Positions 48,170-57,229 of a stretch of 64,000 nucleotides of DNA are shown here, one piece after another; position 1 is the first letter of the stretch; each line of letters opens with the position of its first letter. Origin of the DNA: Novipirellula caenicola. GTDB lineage: Bacteria; Planctomycetota; Planctomycetia; Pirellulales; Pirellulaceae. Under the pieces are notes generated by a model that ran no database searches, was not told the DNA's origin, and saw nothing but the letters and a program-made list of their open reading frames with translations. The stretch covers positions 34,667 through 98,666 of the forward strand of contig NZ_BAABRO010000021.1 in NCBI RefSeq assembly GCF_039545035.1, in the 5' to 3' direction. The position numbers and the translations under genes are program-made.

Positions 48170-49084
48170 CTACAATGCCGCCTGCAGCCGTTTGAACAAA
48201 CGATCGACTTCGGCTCTGGTCTCTTCGTCGATCTGCCACGCCGTGGGTGGGATCTGAATCGTGTTGGTGAAGATCCCGCGTTTCTTGAGCAGGTATTTTT
48301 CAATCGCAAGAAATCCATCGAGTCCCGCTTGCAACTGCAGAGCGACGATTGCAGAGAGCGGCAGCGATAATTGATAAATTCGATCCTCATCACCCTCGCT
48401 CAACGCCCGCCAAAGCGCAACGACACCGTCCAGTAGATCGGTGCCAGGCATCGTCCCGGCAATCCCGCGACGATAACAATCGACCAAGTTGATGCCACCA
48501 GAACCTTCGAAGATCCGGGCTTGGCCGTCCGTCGCATCCCGCAGCTTGGATAAATTCGGCCCCAGCGGACTGGCTTCGGGTTTGAACAAGATTCGCTCGC
48601 TGCCGAATTGCTCCAGCAGATCCAGGTAGACGCCGAGGTCGATCGCAGCCCCAACGTAACCCGATGCATCTTGGACCACCAACGGAATCGAGATGCTGCC
48701 TGCAATCGCAGAAAAGTAATCACGAGTCGCGTCTGCACTTAAATTGGTTGCCACCGGTGGGATTGCCATCACGGCGCTCGCTCCGATCGCTTCGGCATGT
48801 CTGGCAAACTCGATCGCCTCGGCGGTGCTCTCGGCGCCCACGCTGATGACCGTTGAACCTCGGTCCTTGGCAGTTTCGCATACCAATTCCGCCAGTCGCA
48901 ATCGACCGCGATAACCCAGTCGCAGCACCTCGCTGACCATCGCGACGACGACGCCGTCGGCACCGGTTTCAAACGCCCAATCGATTTCACGCTGTAGCGT
49001 CCGTTCGTCGATTTCGCCGGCGTCGGTAAACGGGGTTTGCAGCACCGGCAACACCCCGTGCAGCGGTTTAGCGGCTGAGCACAT
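48170..49084 (-). CDS. DapA-family lyase with altered catalytic motifs
   Basis: A 304-residue TIM-barrel protein of the dihydrodipicolinate synthase/N-acetylneuraminate lyase family: [37 protein letters not shown], then [13 protein letters not shown] with the Schiff-base lysine at Lys168, and [21 protein letters not shown]. The other usual residues are changed. The GTTGE motif reads AMVSE (48-52), and the Tyr of the LYN motif is replaced by Gln138 ([10 protein letters not shown]). The protein should therefore keep imine chemistry on a 2-keto acid but not the DapA reaction itself. In a sugar-acid operon a 2-keto-3-deoxy-acid aldolase or dehydratase is a reasonable guess. Its ATG overlaps the end of the ceramidase-like gene by 17 bases. 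Confidence 0.85.
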   Translation of the reverse strand: MCSAAKPLHGVLPVLQTPFTDAGEIDERTLQREIDWAFETGADGVVVAMVSEVLRLGYRGRLRLAELVCETAKDRGSTVISVGAESTAEAIEFARHAEAIGASAVMAIPPVATNLSADATRDYFSAIAGSISIPLVVQDASGYVGAAIDLGVYLDLLEQFGSERILFKPEASPLGPNLSKLRDATDGQARIFEGSGGINLVDCYRRGIAGTMPGTDLLDGVVALWRALSEGDEDRIYQLSLPLSAIVALQLQAGLDGFLAIEKYLLKKRGIFTNTIQIPPTAWQIDEETRAEVDRLFKRLQAAL

Positions 49085-50459
49085 CTTTGATCACTCCCGT
49101 CATGGCTTCGAGGGTCGCTTCAAGGCATCCGCGATCAAACGGGGTTTGCCAAACCGGATACACATCGCGGTCATAAAGTTCGGTGGGCGGAAGATAACCA
49201 ATCGATCCGTTGATCAGATTCATACAGATCAAGGTGTGATCCTTGAAGCGTCGGCGAAGTTCTAGCTGCAAAATGGAATAGGGTTCACAACAACTGCCCA
49301 CCAACACCGCATCACCGATTCGCCAGGCAAAGATGGGAAGCTCGAAAGTTTGGCCGTCGCCGATGCCAAGACGAATGTCGCGTCGACGTCTCAGTCGTTC
49401 TTCAAGGGCGCGGTCGGTACATGCCAAACGTTGGCGTTCGAGCTCGTCGGCCGAAGGCCAATCTTTCAGCGGCAACGCCACCGTACTGCGCATCGCCGTC
49501 AACTCGCTGGACGCACCGGCGGTTTGATGATTCCAAACCGCCAGCGGAGCTCCCGATTCGAGTGCGCCGGAGTAAACGAGCGAGGTGCCGGCGGGTTCCA
49601 TGTCATGGAGCGTCGCCAAGGCTGCAAAACCAAGTTGTCGCCCGTGTCGATCGGCGACCGCGGGATCGCCGACGTATTGATAACGCGGGGCCAGATCGCC
49701 ACACATCCCCAATAAAAACATGGCCGGAGCCGCGGTGGCGTTTTCCATTGTTTCACGCATCGCGCCGACATAGTCGGGTGAGATCGCGGTGTTCTCGGCA
49801 GCCAACGTCGTTGGATGGCAGGCGTAGTTGACCAGCGTGCCCCGCAGCGTGCCGTGTTCGTCGGTGATCCGGCCCAGTACCAGCGTATTGTCGGGATCCC
49901 CGCTTGGATCGTAACCACACAAATAGCGTGCTTGATCAGGAGTCGGGTCAGGCAGATCACGTACGGTCGCCAATGAGCATGTTCCGGTGTGCCAATCCAA
50001 GGTTGCCGAAAACATCGATTGACAAGCTTGACGTACCGCATCGACCGTCCGCTGGACAAGCGATGCCATCCACTGCTGCAACAGCTCGCTACCAGGCAAC
50101 GAACGGTCGGGCTGCATCAGCGGCGGTCCGGCGTGCGTATGCGTCAGTGCGAAGATCAAATGCCCCGGTTCGAGCGAAAGTTCCGTGTGCAGACGCTGCT
50201 GGAATTCGTCATAGGTTGCCGGGGTCTTCCACCAACCAAGATCGGAATCGATCAGGACAACGGGGGCTGCGTCCGCGGATGATGCCAATGCTAAAACAGT
50301 AAGCAAAAGTGGGCGATGGATCGAATCGGCGACATCGTGTTTCGCGGCACCCCAGTTGCGTGAATAGACACCCACGGGCGGCGTGATGTCGACACGCGCG
50401 ATTCCCATCCGTCCTTGAAACGAAGCGTGCTGAAATGGACGAGGTTGTTTCGTGTTCAT
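49068..50459 (-). CDS. Neutral/alkaline-ceramidase-like metallohydrolase, cytoplasmic
   Basis: A 463-residue protein related to the N-terminal domain of neutral ceramidases. It starts [19 protein letters not shown] and has the zinc motif THTHAGP (His107, His109) and a further ligand in NYACHPTTL (His215), followed by [17 protein letters not shown]. The C-terminal Ig-like domain of true ceramidases is missing, and so is a signal peptide, so it acts in the cytoplasm. Many bacterial members of this fold probably cleave amide or ester bonds in other substrates. Its place between dehydratase (2-base gap) and DapA-family lyase (overlap) suggests it frees a sugar acid from a conjugate. That assignment is inference; the fold is firm. 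Confidence 0.8.
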   Translation of the reverse strand: MNTKQPRPFQHASFQGRMGIARVDITPPVGVYSRNWGAAKHDVADSIHRPLLLTVLALASSADAAPVVLIDSDLGWWKTPATYDEFQQRLHTELSLEPGHLIFALTHTHAGPPLMQPDRSLPGSELLQQWMASLVQRTVDAVRQACQSMFSATLDWHTGTCSLATVRDLPDPTPDQARYLCGYDPSGDPDNTLVLGRITDEHGTLRGTLVNYACHPTTLAAENTAISPDYVGAMRETMENATAAPAMFLLGMCGDLAPRYQYVGDPAVADRHGRQLGFAALATLHDMEPAGTSLVYSGALESGAPLAVWNHQTAGASSELTAMRSTVALPLKDWPSADELERQRLACTDRALEERLRRRRDIRLGIGDGQTFELPIFAWRIGDAVLVGSCCEPYSILQLELRRRFKDHTLICMNLINGSIGYLPPTELYDRDVYPVWQTPFDRGCLEATLEAMTGVIKDVLSR

Positions 50460-50461
50460 GC

Positions 50462-51640
50462 TTACCAGTCTCCCACCGCGCCGTCTCGGTAAAACACTCG
50501 CTGTGCAACCTCTTGCTCAAACGGATGCTTGCGTACTTCGTCCTCGTTGATCGAAATGCCCAGTCCTGGCCGAGTATTGGGCGTCACCGTGCGTGTCGCG
50601 GGATCGACCGTGAATCCTTCTTCGACCACGTCGTTTCGCCAAGGAACGTCCTGGTGAACCGATTCGCAGATGATGTAAGACGGCTGCGAGAATCCAAATT
50701 CGATCGATGCCGCCGTGCTTACCGGGCCTTGCGGATTGTGCGGTGCCAGTGCGATGCGGTGAGCCTCGGCGAGGGCGGCGATACGACGTGCTTCGCTAAA
50801 TCCACCACAGTGCGTCAGGTCAAGTTGGCAGATCTCGCAACCGCGAATGGCGAACAGATCGCGAAACGCAGCGAGATGTGTCAACCGCTCGCCCGTCGCA
50901 ATGGGCGTGGTCACGGCGGCGTTAATCGCAGCAAGGCTGTCAAGGTTTTCAGGCCAACATGGCTCTTCGAGAAAATAGAGTCCATAGGGATCGAGTGCCT
51001 TGGCGAACTGCATCCCCATCGCGGGTGATGGGCGTGCATGGCAATCGACCATGATGTCGATTTCGTCGCCGACCGCCTCTCGCATCGCCGCGACACAGGC
51101 CGTGGCCGCGTGAATCGACTGTAGTCCTTCGACCGGCATCGTTGGCGGGACCGCCATCGACTTGAACGCCGTGAACCCATCGGCAACCGCTTGCGAGGCC
51201 AAGTCGGCGAACTGTTTGGCGTTGTCGACCGGTGTGTTGTAAAAGTGATCGAGATTGCCACCGCCTAGATGACAATACAGCCGTACGTGATCACGTACAG
51301 GGCCGCCCCATAGCTTGTGCACCGGTACGTTGTGGATTTTGCCAACAATATCCCACAGCGCCAAATCGATTCCGGCGATCGCAGTCGAACGCACCACGCC
51401 GCTGCCATGCCAAAAATGTTGCCGCCACATCATCTGCCAAAGGTATTCGACCCGACTGGGATCCTCGCCCACGATCAATTGAGCCAAATCCTCGATCGCC
51501 CCGACGATGCTTCGCGTGTGCCACTCGAGCGTCGCTTCGCCCCAACCAAACAATCCCGGCTGGTCGGTGACCACCTTCACAAATACCCAATTTCGCATCC
51601 TCGCATGACAAACGATGGCTTCAATGGCAGTGATTTTCAT
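50462..51640 (-). CDS. Enolase-superfamily sugar-acid dehydratase (mandelate racemase/galactonate dehydratase type)
   Basis: A 392-residue protein of the enolase superfamily. The capping domain runs from [10 protein letters not shown] to about 120 and the barrel from there. Metal ligands are Asp199 (MVDCHARP), a Glu in LEEP (225-226) and Glu251 (TGERLTH). His201 (D-C-H) and His301 (APHNPQGP) lie where galactonate-dehydratase-like enzymes hold their acid and base. It should remove water from an aldonic or uronic acid to give a 2-keto-3-deoxy acid, in the cytoplasm. It is the first gene of the four-gene operon and is divergent from the GntR regulator. The true substrate cannot be read from sequence. 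Confidence 0.88.
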   Translation of the reverse strand: MKITAIEAIVCHARMRNWVFVKVVTDQPGLFGWGEATLEWHTRSIVGAIEDLAQLIVGEDPSRVEYLWQMMWRQHFWHGSGVVRSTAIAGIDLALWDIVGKIHNVPVHKLWGGPVRDHVRLYCHLGGGNLDHFYNTPVDNAKQFADLASQAVADGFTAFKSMAVPPTMPVEGLQSIHAATACVAAMREAVGDEIDIMVDCHARPSPAMGMQFAKALDPYGLYFLEEPCWPENLDSLAAINAAVTTPIATGERLTHLAAFRDLFAIRGCEICQLDLTHCGGFSEARRIAALAEAHRIALAPHNPQGPVSTAASIEFGFSQPSYIICESVHQDVPWRNDVVEEGFTVDPATRTVTPNTRPGLGISINEDEVRKHPFEQEVAQRVFYRDGAVGDW

Positions 51641-51745
51641 GCGTAATTCGCGGCTGGTGTAATGGGTTCGTTCGGTCGCATGCTGGTTGGTTGCCCGAGT
51701 GGCGTCGATGACGATCCAGCTCGCGAGAGAAAGCCTCTTTTGCTT

Positions 51746-51785
51746 TTGTCGACAATGTTACTTGTCTTTGTCTACAAAGACAAGT
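51746..51785. promoter_or_regulatory. Candidate operator for the GntR-type regulator
   Basis: A perfect 11-bp inverted repeat, ACTTGTCTTTG/CAAAGACAAGT with a TCTA spacer, lies at 51760-51785 and ends at the regulator's ATG. Its core TTGTCTACAA (51768-51777) recurs as TTGTCGACAA at 51746-51755, 22 bp away or about two helical turns. Both cores fit FCD-type GntR sites in general form. It lies in the 146-base divergent region, so it could control both operons. Confidence 0.75.
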
Positions 51786-52718
51786 ATGTTGATGTTCATG
51801 AGCAGCATTTCGACCTATATCAAAAACGATTTAGCCGCGCGGCTTCGCTCGGGGCGTGCGTTGCCGACGACGTTGACGCTCGACGCGCTTGCGCATCATT
51901 ACGACGTCAGCTTCACGCCGGTCCGTCACGCGATCGCCGAATTGGTCGAGGAAGGATTGCTTAAAAAAGGGGCCAATCGGCGGTTAACGCCCGTTAAGTT
52001 GCCCCGCGCCGAAACAGTCGATGTCGTTGACTTAGCCGATGCGGGCGATGCGTTACCCCAGCCACCGCAAGATCCGTACGAAGGGATTGTGGGCGATTTG
52101 GTGCAATTGAGCTTGCAAGGGGAACCGATTTACCTTCGCGAGGAAGCGACGGCAGAAAAGTATGGTGTCAGCCGATCCGCCATTCGCCAGATCCTACACC
52201 GACTTGCCGGCGAAGGGATGCTCAATCACATCCCGCGTCACGGCTGGCAACTGCGACCGTTTCGGCAAAGCGATCTCGAGGCGTTTATCGATGTTCGCGA
52301 GGTGTTGGAGTTGAAGGCGCTCGAATTGTCTCGCTCGCGACTCGACGACAACGTGTTGCAGCAATTACTGGAAGCCAACACGCAAACCTCGTCACCGGAT
52401 GCCTTGCCACGGATCGACGAAACGTTGCACTCGTATCTGATTGAAACCTCGCAAAACGTCTATATACAAGAGTTCTTCGAGCGTCAGGGGCGTTACTATC
52501 GATTGCTATTCGAGTGGGAGGACCGCGATCGATCGACCGCACTTGAAACCGCTCGCCAGCATCGTGAGATTTTAAACGCACTGTTGGACCATGATTGGTC
52601 GCGAGCGAGAACCGAATTGTCTCGTCATATCCGCGATCATCACCCGGTGCTCAGCCAGATCGCCCGAGCGATGGAGGCCAATCGCGAGCCATCGGCAATC
52701 CCAGGAGAGCAGGCATGA
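51786..52718 (+). CDS. GntR/FCD-family transcription regulator with two winged-helix domains
   Basis: About 310 residues from the ATG at 51786; ATGs at 51792 and 51798 are alternatives, and longer readings run through the operator. Two winged helices are visible. The first is ALPTTLTLDALAHHYDVSFTPVRHAIAELVEEGLLKK, the second LREEATAEKYGVSRSAIRQILHRLAGEGMLNHIPRHGW. The linker (about 70-100) is acidic and Pro-rich. An FCD ligand-binding domain follows (DLEAFIDVREVLELKALEL, then His residues in DETLHSYLIE, RQHREIL and RHIRDHH, likely metal ligands). Such regulators usually sense organic acids and act as repressors, released by substrate. The PSD1 gene starts inside its stop codon (ATGA), so it is in one operon with genes it may control. 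Confidence 0.9.
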   Translation: MLMFMSSISTYIKNDLAARLRSGRALPTTLTLDALAHHYDVSFTPVRHAIAELVEEGLLKKGANRRLTPVKLPRAETVDVVDLADAGDALPQPPQDPYEGIVGDLVQLSLQGEPIYLREEATAEKYGVSRSAIRQILHRLAGEGMLNHIPRHGWQLRPFRQSDLEAFIDVREVLELKALELSRSRLDDNVLQQLLEANTQTSSPDALPRIDETLHSYLIETSQNVYIQEFFERQGRYYRLLFEWEDRDRSTALETARQHREILNALLDHDWSRARTELSRHIRDHHPVLSQIARAMEANREPSAIPGEQA

Positions 52719-55459
52719 TAGGGAGCGGCATCAACTCCAGGTCACATTTCCCCAGGTCAAATGGGCACCCTCGTCACTTCGGGGCAAGTGTTTCTAGACG
52801 CATTGCAGCGCTGTTTGCCGCCATCGGTTGCCTCTTCGTATTCGTGTCGTCGTCGGCCGCCGGTTCACTGGACGACTACCAAACAAAAATTAAACCGCTA
52901 TTCAAGACTCGATGTTTTTCGTGTCATGGAGCACTCAAACAGGAAGGCGGTCTGCGTCTAGACACGGTCGAATTGATGATCGACGGAGGGGTGGTGGCTC
53001 GCGGCGACGTGTCCGACAGCGTCTTGGTCGATCGTGTCAGCGAGACATCGCTCGAGGACCGAATGCCTCCCGAGCACGAGGGCGAACCGTTATCCGAGGC
53101 GGAAATCGAGCTGCTCTCTGCTTGGATCGCCGCTGGGGCACCGGCACCCGAGGATGAACAACCCGAGACCGATCCGGAAGACCATTGGTCCTTTCAACCG
53201 ATCACACGTCCGGTTGTTCCAGCGGTCGAAAACAAATCGTGGGTTCGCACCCCGCTCGATTCGTTTATCGCAAACGCTCATCAAGAAAAAGGACTGGCTC
53301 CGCAGCCGGATGCGCCGCGAGCAATCTTGGTGCGTCGACTGTATCTTGATCTGATTGGTGTTCCACCGTCGAGCGATGAGATGGTTGCGGCGGAACAAGA
53401 CTCGGCAATGGACTGGTACGAGAAACTTGTCGAACGATTGCTGGACGACCCGCGTCACGGCGAGCGTTGGGCTCGGCACTGGATGGACATTTGGCGATAC
53501 AGTGATTGGTGGGGGCTGAATGCTCAGCTGCGAAACAGCCAACGTCACCTCTGGCATTGGCGTGATTGGATCGTCGATTCGTTAAACGCCGACCGAGGTT
53601 ATGACGAGATGGTGCGGTTGATGTTGGCTGGCGACGAGTTGCATCCGACTGACACCGACGCGGTGGTGGCGACGGGCTATCTGGCAAGAAACTTTTTCTT
53701 GTTCAATCGCAACCAGTGGATGGACGAAACGGTCGAGCATGTTGGCAAAGCATTCCTGGGATTGACGTTTGACTGTGCAAAATGCCACGACCACAAATTT
53801 GATCCGATCGAGCATACGGACTTTTACAAGATGCGGGCGTTCTTCGAACCGTATCAAGTGCGAATGGACATGTTGCCAGGCGAAGCCAACCTAACAAAGG
53901 ACGGGCTGCCGCGCGCATTCGACGCGTTGTTGGATACGCCGACGTACCGGCTGATTCGCGGTGAAGAGGGAGATCCGGACAAGTCGAAGGTGATCGAGCC
54001 CGGCGTGCCTGAGTTTCTGAATTTTCAGTCCGCCGGCGACAACCCGCTGGACATTCAACCCATCGCATTGCCGGCCGAAGCCTGGCAACCAGAACGACGT
54101 GATTGGGTGCTCGAAAACCATTTGTCAGCCGCCACGGCAAAACGAAAGAACGCCCAAACGAAGCTGAAGCAGGCAGAAGCTGCGAAGCAAAAGGCGGGGC
54201 AGGACGACACTGCTGCGGAATTCGCTCTAAAGCTCGCTCGCATGGACGTCAAAATCGCCGACGCAGAGCATGAAAGCGTGTCACGACGCTATGCAGCGAT
54301 GCAAGCAGAGTGGAATGAATCTGCGGACGAAGCTGTCGTTTTGGAAACGAAAGCGGAGGCGATTCGGGCGGAACGTAACGTCTCGCTTCTGCAGGCCGAG
54401 CGTTCTTTGATTGACGTGCAGAAGCGACTCGCGGAGGCGGATGAGGATAAACGTGAAGCAATTGAAAAAGAACTGGCGAAGGCTCAGGGGAATTTTGACA
54501 AGGCCGAAAAAACACTTGCCGCCGCGATTCTCCCGGACGATTCCTTTACACCACTGGTTGGCGCCCAGTGGTCGGCGACACGATTTCTGAGTACGGGAAA
54601 GGACGATCCCGCGGTCGAGTTTCCATCACAAAGCAGCGGCCGCCGCACCGCACTGGCTCGCTGGATTACCGATCGCAATAATCCATTGACCGCACGCGTC
54701 GCAGTGAACCACCTATGGACGCGTCATTTTGGTCAACCGCTGGTTGCATCGGTGTTCGACTTTGGGCGAAACGGAGTCGCGCCAAGTAACACGGAGCTGT
54801 TGGATTGGCTCGCCGCCGAGCTGATCGACAGTGGTTACAGCATGAAACACTTGCATCGTTTGATGGTGAACTCGGCGGTCTATCGAATGAGTTCCTCGAA
54901 TGCCGGTGGTGAATCCAATCTAGCGATCGATCCCGACAATCAATTTTGGTGGCGGCGGGTTCCAATTCGTTTGGAATCCCAAGTGGTTCGTGACGCCGTG
55001 TTGTCGTTGGCCGGGACGCTTGATCCAACGATGGGCGGCCCTCCGGTCCCGCCAGCGAAACAGCCTGAATCGAAACGCCGTAGCTTGTACTTTTTTCACT
55101 CGAACAACGAGCGTGATCTGTTTTTGACGATGTTTGACGAGGCGTTGGTGACCGATTGCTACCGCCGCGAGCAGAGCATCGTGCCTCAGCAAGCGCTCGC
55201 GTTAACCAACAGCAAACTGGTGCTCCATTCCTCCGGGCAAATCGCCGAGCGTTTGTTTGTCGCGGACGAAACACCGCGTGACTTTGTCATCCGCAGTTTC
55301 AAAACGCTGCTGGCGATCGATGCAAGCGATGCCGAGATTGCCGCTAGCCTGAAGGCGTTGTCGGATTGGGAGCGCCAACCCGAAAGTTCGCCGGCACGCG
55401 CACGTGCGCATTTCGTTTGGGTTTTGATCAATCACAACGATTTCGTGACCGTCCGCTAG
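52715..55459 (+). CDS. PSD1 protein: planctomycete cytochrome c, DUF1549 and DUF1553 domains
   Basis: About 914 residues from the ATG at 52715, which overlaps the regulator's stop as ATGA and has AGGAGA upstream; a longer frame begins at 52595 but lies within the regulator gene. The signal peptide is RRIAALFAAIGCLFVFVSSSAAG. A CxxCH domain comes first (CFSCH, Cys67-His71, with GGLRLDT and RMPPE). DUF1549 spans about 165-420 with a second CxxCH (CAKCH, Cys354-His358, followed by HKFDP). A long Ala/Glu/Lys-rich coiled coil fills about 467-606. DUF1553 covers about 635-890 (ARWITDRNNPLTARVAVNHLWTRHFGQPL, NSAVYRMSS, RRSLYFFHSNNER, QQALALTNS). These proteins are exported, haem-binding and of unknown activity. 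It is followed by a DUF1501 gene, the usual partner. Confidence 0.92.
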   Translation: MIGSGINSRSHFPRSNGHPRHFGASVSRRIAALFAAIGCLFVFVSSSAAGSLDDYQTKIKPLFKTRCFSCHGALKQEGGLRLDTVELMIDGGVVARGDVSDSVLVDRVSETSLEDRMPPEHEGEPLSEAEIELLSAWIAAGAPAPEDEQPETDPEDHWSFQPITRPVVPAVENKSWVRTPLDSFIANAHQEKGLAPQPDAPRAILVRRLYLDLIGVPPSSDEMVAAEQDSAMDWYEKLVERLLDDPRHGERWARHWMDIWRYSDWWGLNAQLRNSQRHLWHWRDWIVDSLNADRGYDEMVRLMLAGDELHPTDTDAVVATGYLARNFFLFNRNQWMDETVEHVGKAFLGLTFDCAKCHDHKFDPIEHTDFYKMRAFFEPYQVRMDMLPGEANLTKDGLPRAFDALLDTPTYRLIRGEEGDPDKSKVIEPGVPEFLNFQSAGDNPLDIQPIALPAEAWQPERRDWVLENHLSAATAKRKNAQTKLKQAEAAKQKAGQDDTAAEFALKLARMDVKIADAEHESVSRRYAAMQAEWNESADEAVVLETKAEAIRAERNVSLLQAERSLIDVQKRLAEADEDKREAIEKELAKAQGNFDKAEKTLAAAILPDDSFTPLVGAQWSATRFLSTGKDDPAVEFPSQSSGRRTALARWITDRNNPLTARVAVNHLWTRHFGQPLVASVFDFGRNGVAPSNTELLDWLAAELIDSGYSMKHLHRLMVNSAVYRMSSSNAGGESNLAIDPDNQFWWRRVPIRLESQVVRDAVLSLAGTLDPTMGGPPVPPAKQPESKRRSLYFFHSNNERDLFLTMFDEALVTDCYRREQSIVPQQALALTNSKLVLHSSGQIAERLFVADETPRDFVIRSFKTLLAIDASDAEIAASLKALSDWERQPESSPARARAHFVWVLINHNDFVTVR

Positions 55460-55495
55460 AGCAAACCGATTAGCGATATGGATAAAGGTAACCGC

Positions 55496-56938
55496 ATGAT
55501 TAACCCCCTCGTTCCCTCACGTCGCCGTTTCTTGTCGGACATGGGCAAAGGACTCTCCGCAGTCGCCTTGGCATCGTTGCTGCAACGTGACATCCGCGGC
55601 GAAGCGGTGCGTTGGGCACCACCGACGGGGCAGCCGCACTTTCCGGCGAAGGCCAAAAACGTGATCTGGCTGTTCATGAATGGCGGCGTCAGCCAGATGG
55701 AAAGTTTTGATCCCAAGCCGATGCTGAATAAATACGGCGGTAAAACGATCGCAGAGACTCCGTTCGCTGAGGCACAAGATCCTGCAAAGCTGGCGCTCGA
55801 ACGTTTGGTCGCTCCGGATGGCAACGGCAATCAACGCAACGAGTTGTATCCGCTGCAGATTGGCTTTAAAAAGCACGGAGAATCCGGGATCGAAGTCAGT
55901 GATTGGTTTCCGCATGTCGCCGGCCAAGTCGACAAATTGGCGATCGTGCGATCGATGTACACGACCGACAGCAACCATGGGGCTCAAACGCAATTCCACT
56001 CCGGTCGTCATCGCAACGATGGCGACTTTCCGACGCTCGGCGCGTGGGTGCACTATGGACTCGGTTCGCTCAACGACAATTTGCCACAGTTCATTTCGAT
56101 CGGCAAACGCGAGTACTGGAACAGCCGTGACGGTCACTATCTGGGGCCCGCCCACGATGCGGTGCCGCTGCGAATCGATCCCAAGAACCCGCTCGACTTT
56201 AGCCAGCCCGAAATTGCATTTCCGGACCGCGCACGTCAGGTTGGCAAGGATCTACTGGACGAACTAAACGGAATACGCGCCAACGAATATCCCGAGGATC
56301 CGCAGATGGCGGCTCGGATCGCGTCATATGAGCTTGCCTTTCGCATGCAGACGTCGGTTCCCGAAGTGGTTGATTTCTCGCAAGAGACCGCCGAGACAAA
56401 ATCGTTGTACGGGATTGGGGTGCCGCACTGTAACCAGTTCGCGATGCAATTGTTAGCGGCGCGACGGTTGGTGGAACGAGGCGTACGCTTCATCCAAATT
56501 CAACATGGTGGCGGTGGCGCCGGTGCCTGGGACGCGCACGGCAAATTAAAGGCGAACCACACCAAGAACGCATTGGCGGTGGATCAGCCAATCGGCGGGC
56601 TGTTGGAAGATTTGCAGCGGCGCGGATTGCTCGATGAGACGCTTGTCGTGTTTGCCACCGAGTTTGGACGCACTCCTGGATCGCAGGGTGCCGACGGACG
56701 CGACCATCACATCTTTGGATTCACCGTTTGGATGGCGGGCGGCGGATTAAAACGCGGCGTGGTGCATGGTGCGACCGATGAAATCGGCTTCCATGCCGTC
56801 GAAAACCGTCACTACGTCACCGATATCCATGCCACGATCATGCATCAACTAGGCCTCGATTCCCGCCAACTCGAGCTTCCAGGACGCAAGCGTTTGGAAA
56901 TCGACCACGGCCACCCCATCATGGACATCATCGCTTAA
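55496..56938 (+). CDS. DUF1501 exported protein, PSD1 partner
   Basis: About 480 residues from the ATG at 55496, with AAAGG upstream; 36 bases follow the PSD1 stop. The N-terminus [22 protein letters not shown] is a twin-arginine-type signal. The DUF1501 fold, related to sulfatase/phosphatase-like alkaline phosphatase superfamily proteins, is seen in [78 protein letters not shown] and [16 protein letters not shown]. His and Asp residues in the last three blocks may bind metal. Its activity is not established. With PSD1 and the regulator it forms a three-gene operon facing the sugar-acid operon. Confidence 0.92.
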   Translation: MINPLVPSRRRFLSDMGKGLSAVALASLLQRDIRGEAVRWAPPTGQPHFPAKAKNVIWLFMNGGVSQMESFDPKPMLNKYGGKTIAETPFAEAQDPAKLALERLVAPDGNGNQRNELYPLQIGFKKHGESGIEVSDWFPHVAGQVDKLAIVRSMYTTDSNHGAQTQFHSGRHRNDGDFPTLGAWVHYGLGSLNDNLPQFISIGKREYWNSRDGHYLGPAHDAVPLRIDPKNPLDFSQPEIAFPDRARQVGKDLLDELNGIRANEYPEDPQMAARIASYELAFRMQTSVPEVVDFSQETAETKSLYGIGVPHCNQFAMQLLAARRLVERGVRFIQIQHGGGGAGAWDAHGKLKANHTKNALAVDQPIGGLLEDLQRRGLLDETLVVFATEFGRTPGSQGADGRDHHIFGFTVWMAGGGLKRGVVHGATDEIGFHAVENRHYVTDIHATIMHQLGLDSRQLELPGRKRLEIDHGHPIMDIIA

Positions 56939-57229
56939 CTCCGCGTCACACTTGCTTGTTTTAGGACCGCTGAAACCGCTACCAACGTAGCGGAACGTAC
57001 GAGACAGTTTCGACCTGTCCAGCGATTCACGCAAGTCACGCACGATTTCCGCTGCGCTGAAGACGAACAAACCTTGTTGATCGAATAGGTTTCACGGCGT
57101 TGGCTGAATCGGCGAACCGTCGCGGTAAGGTAGGTCCGTAAATGCGGTTGTGTCGGGCGTCAATACATTGGGTCAAACAACTTTTAATCCATTCTTGCTT
57201 GTTTCTTGGTCTGAATCGAAGGTGATGCG

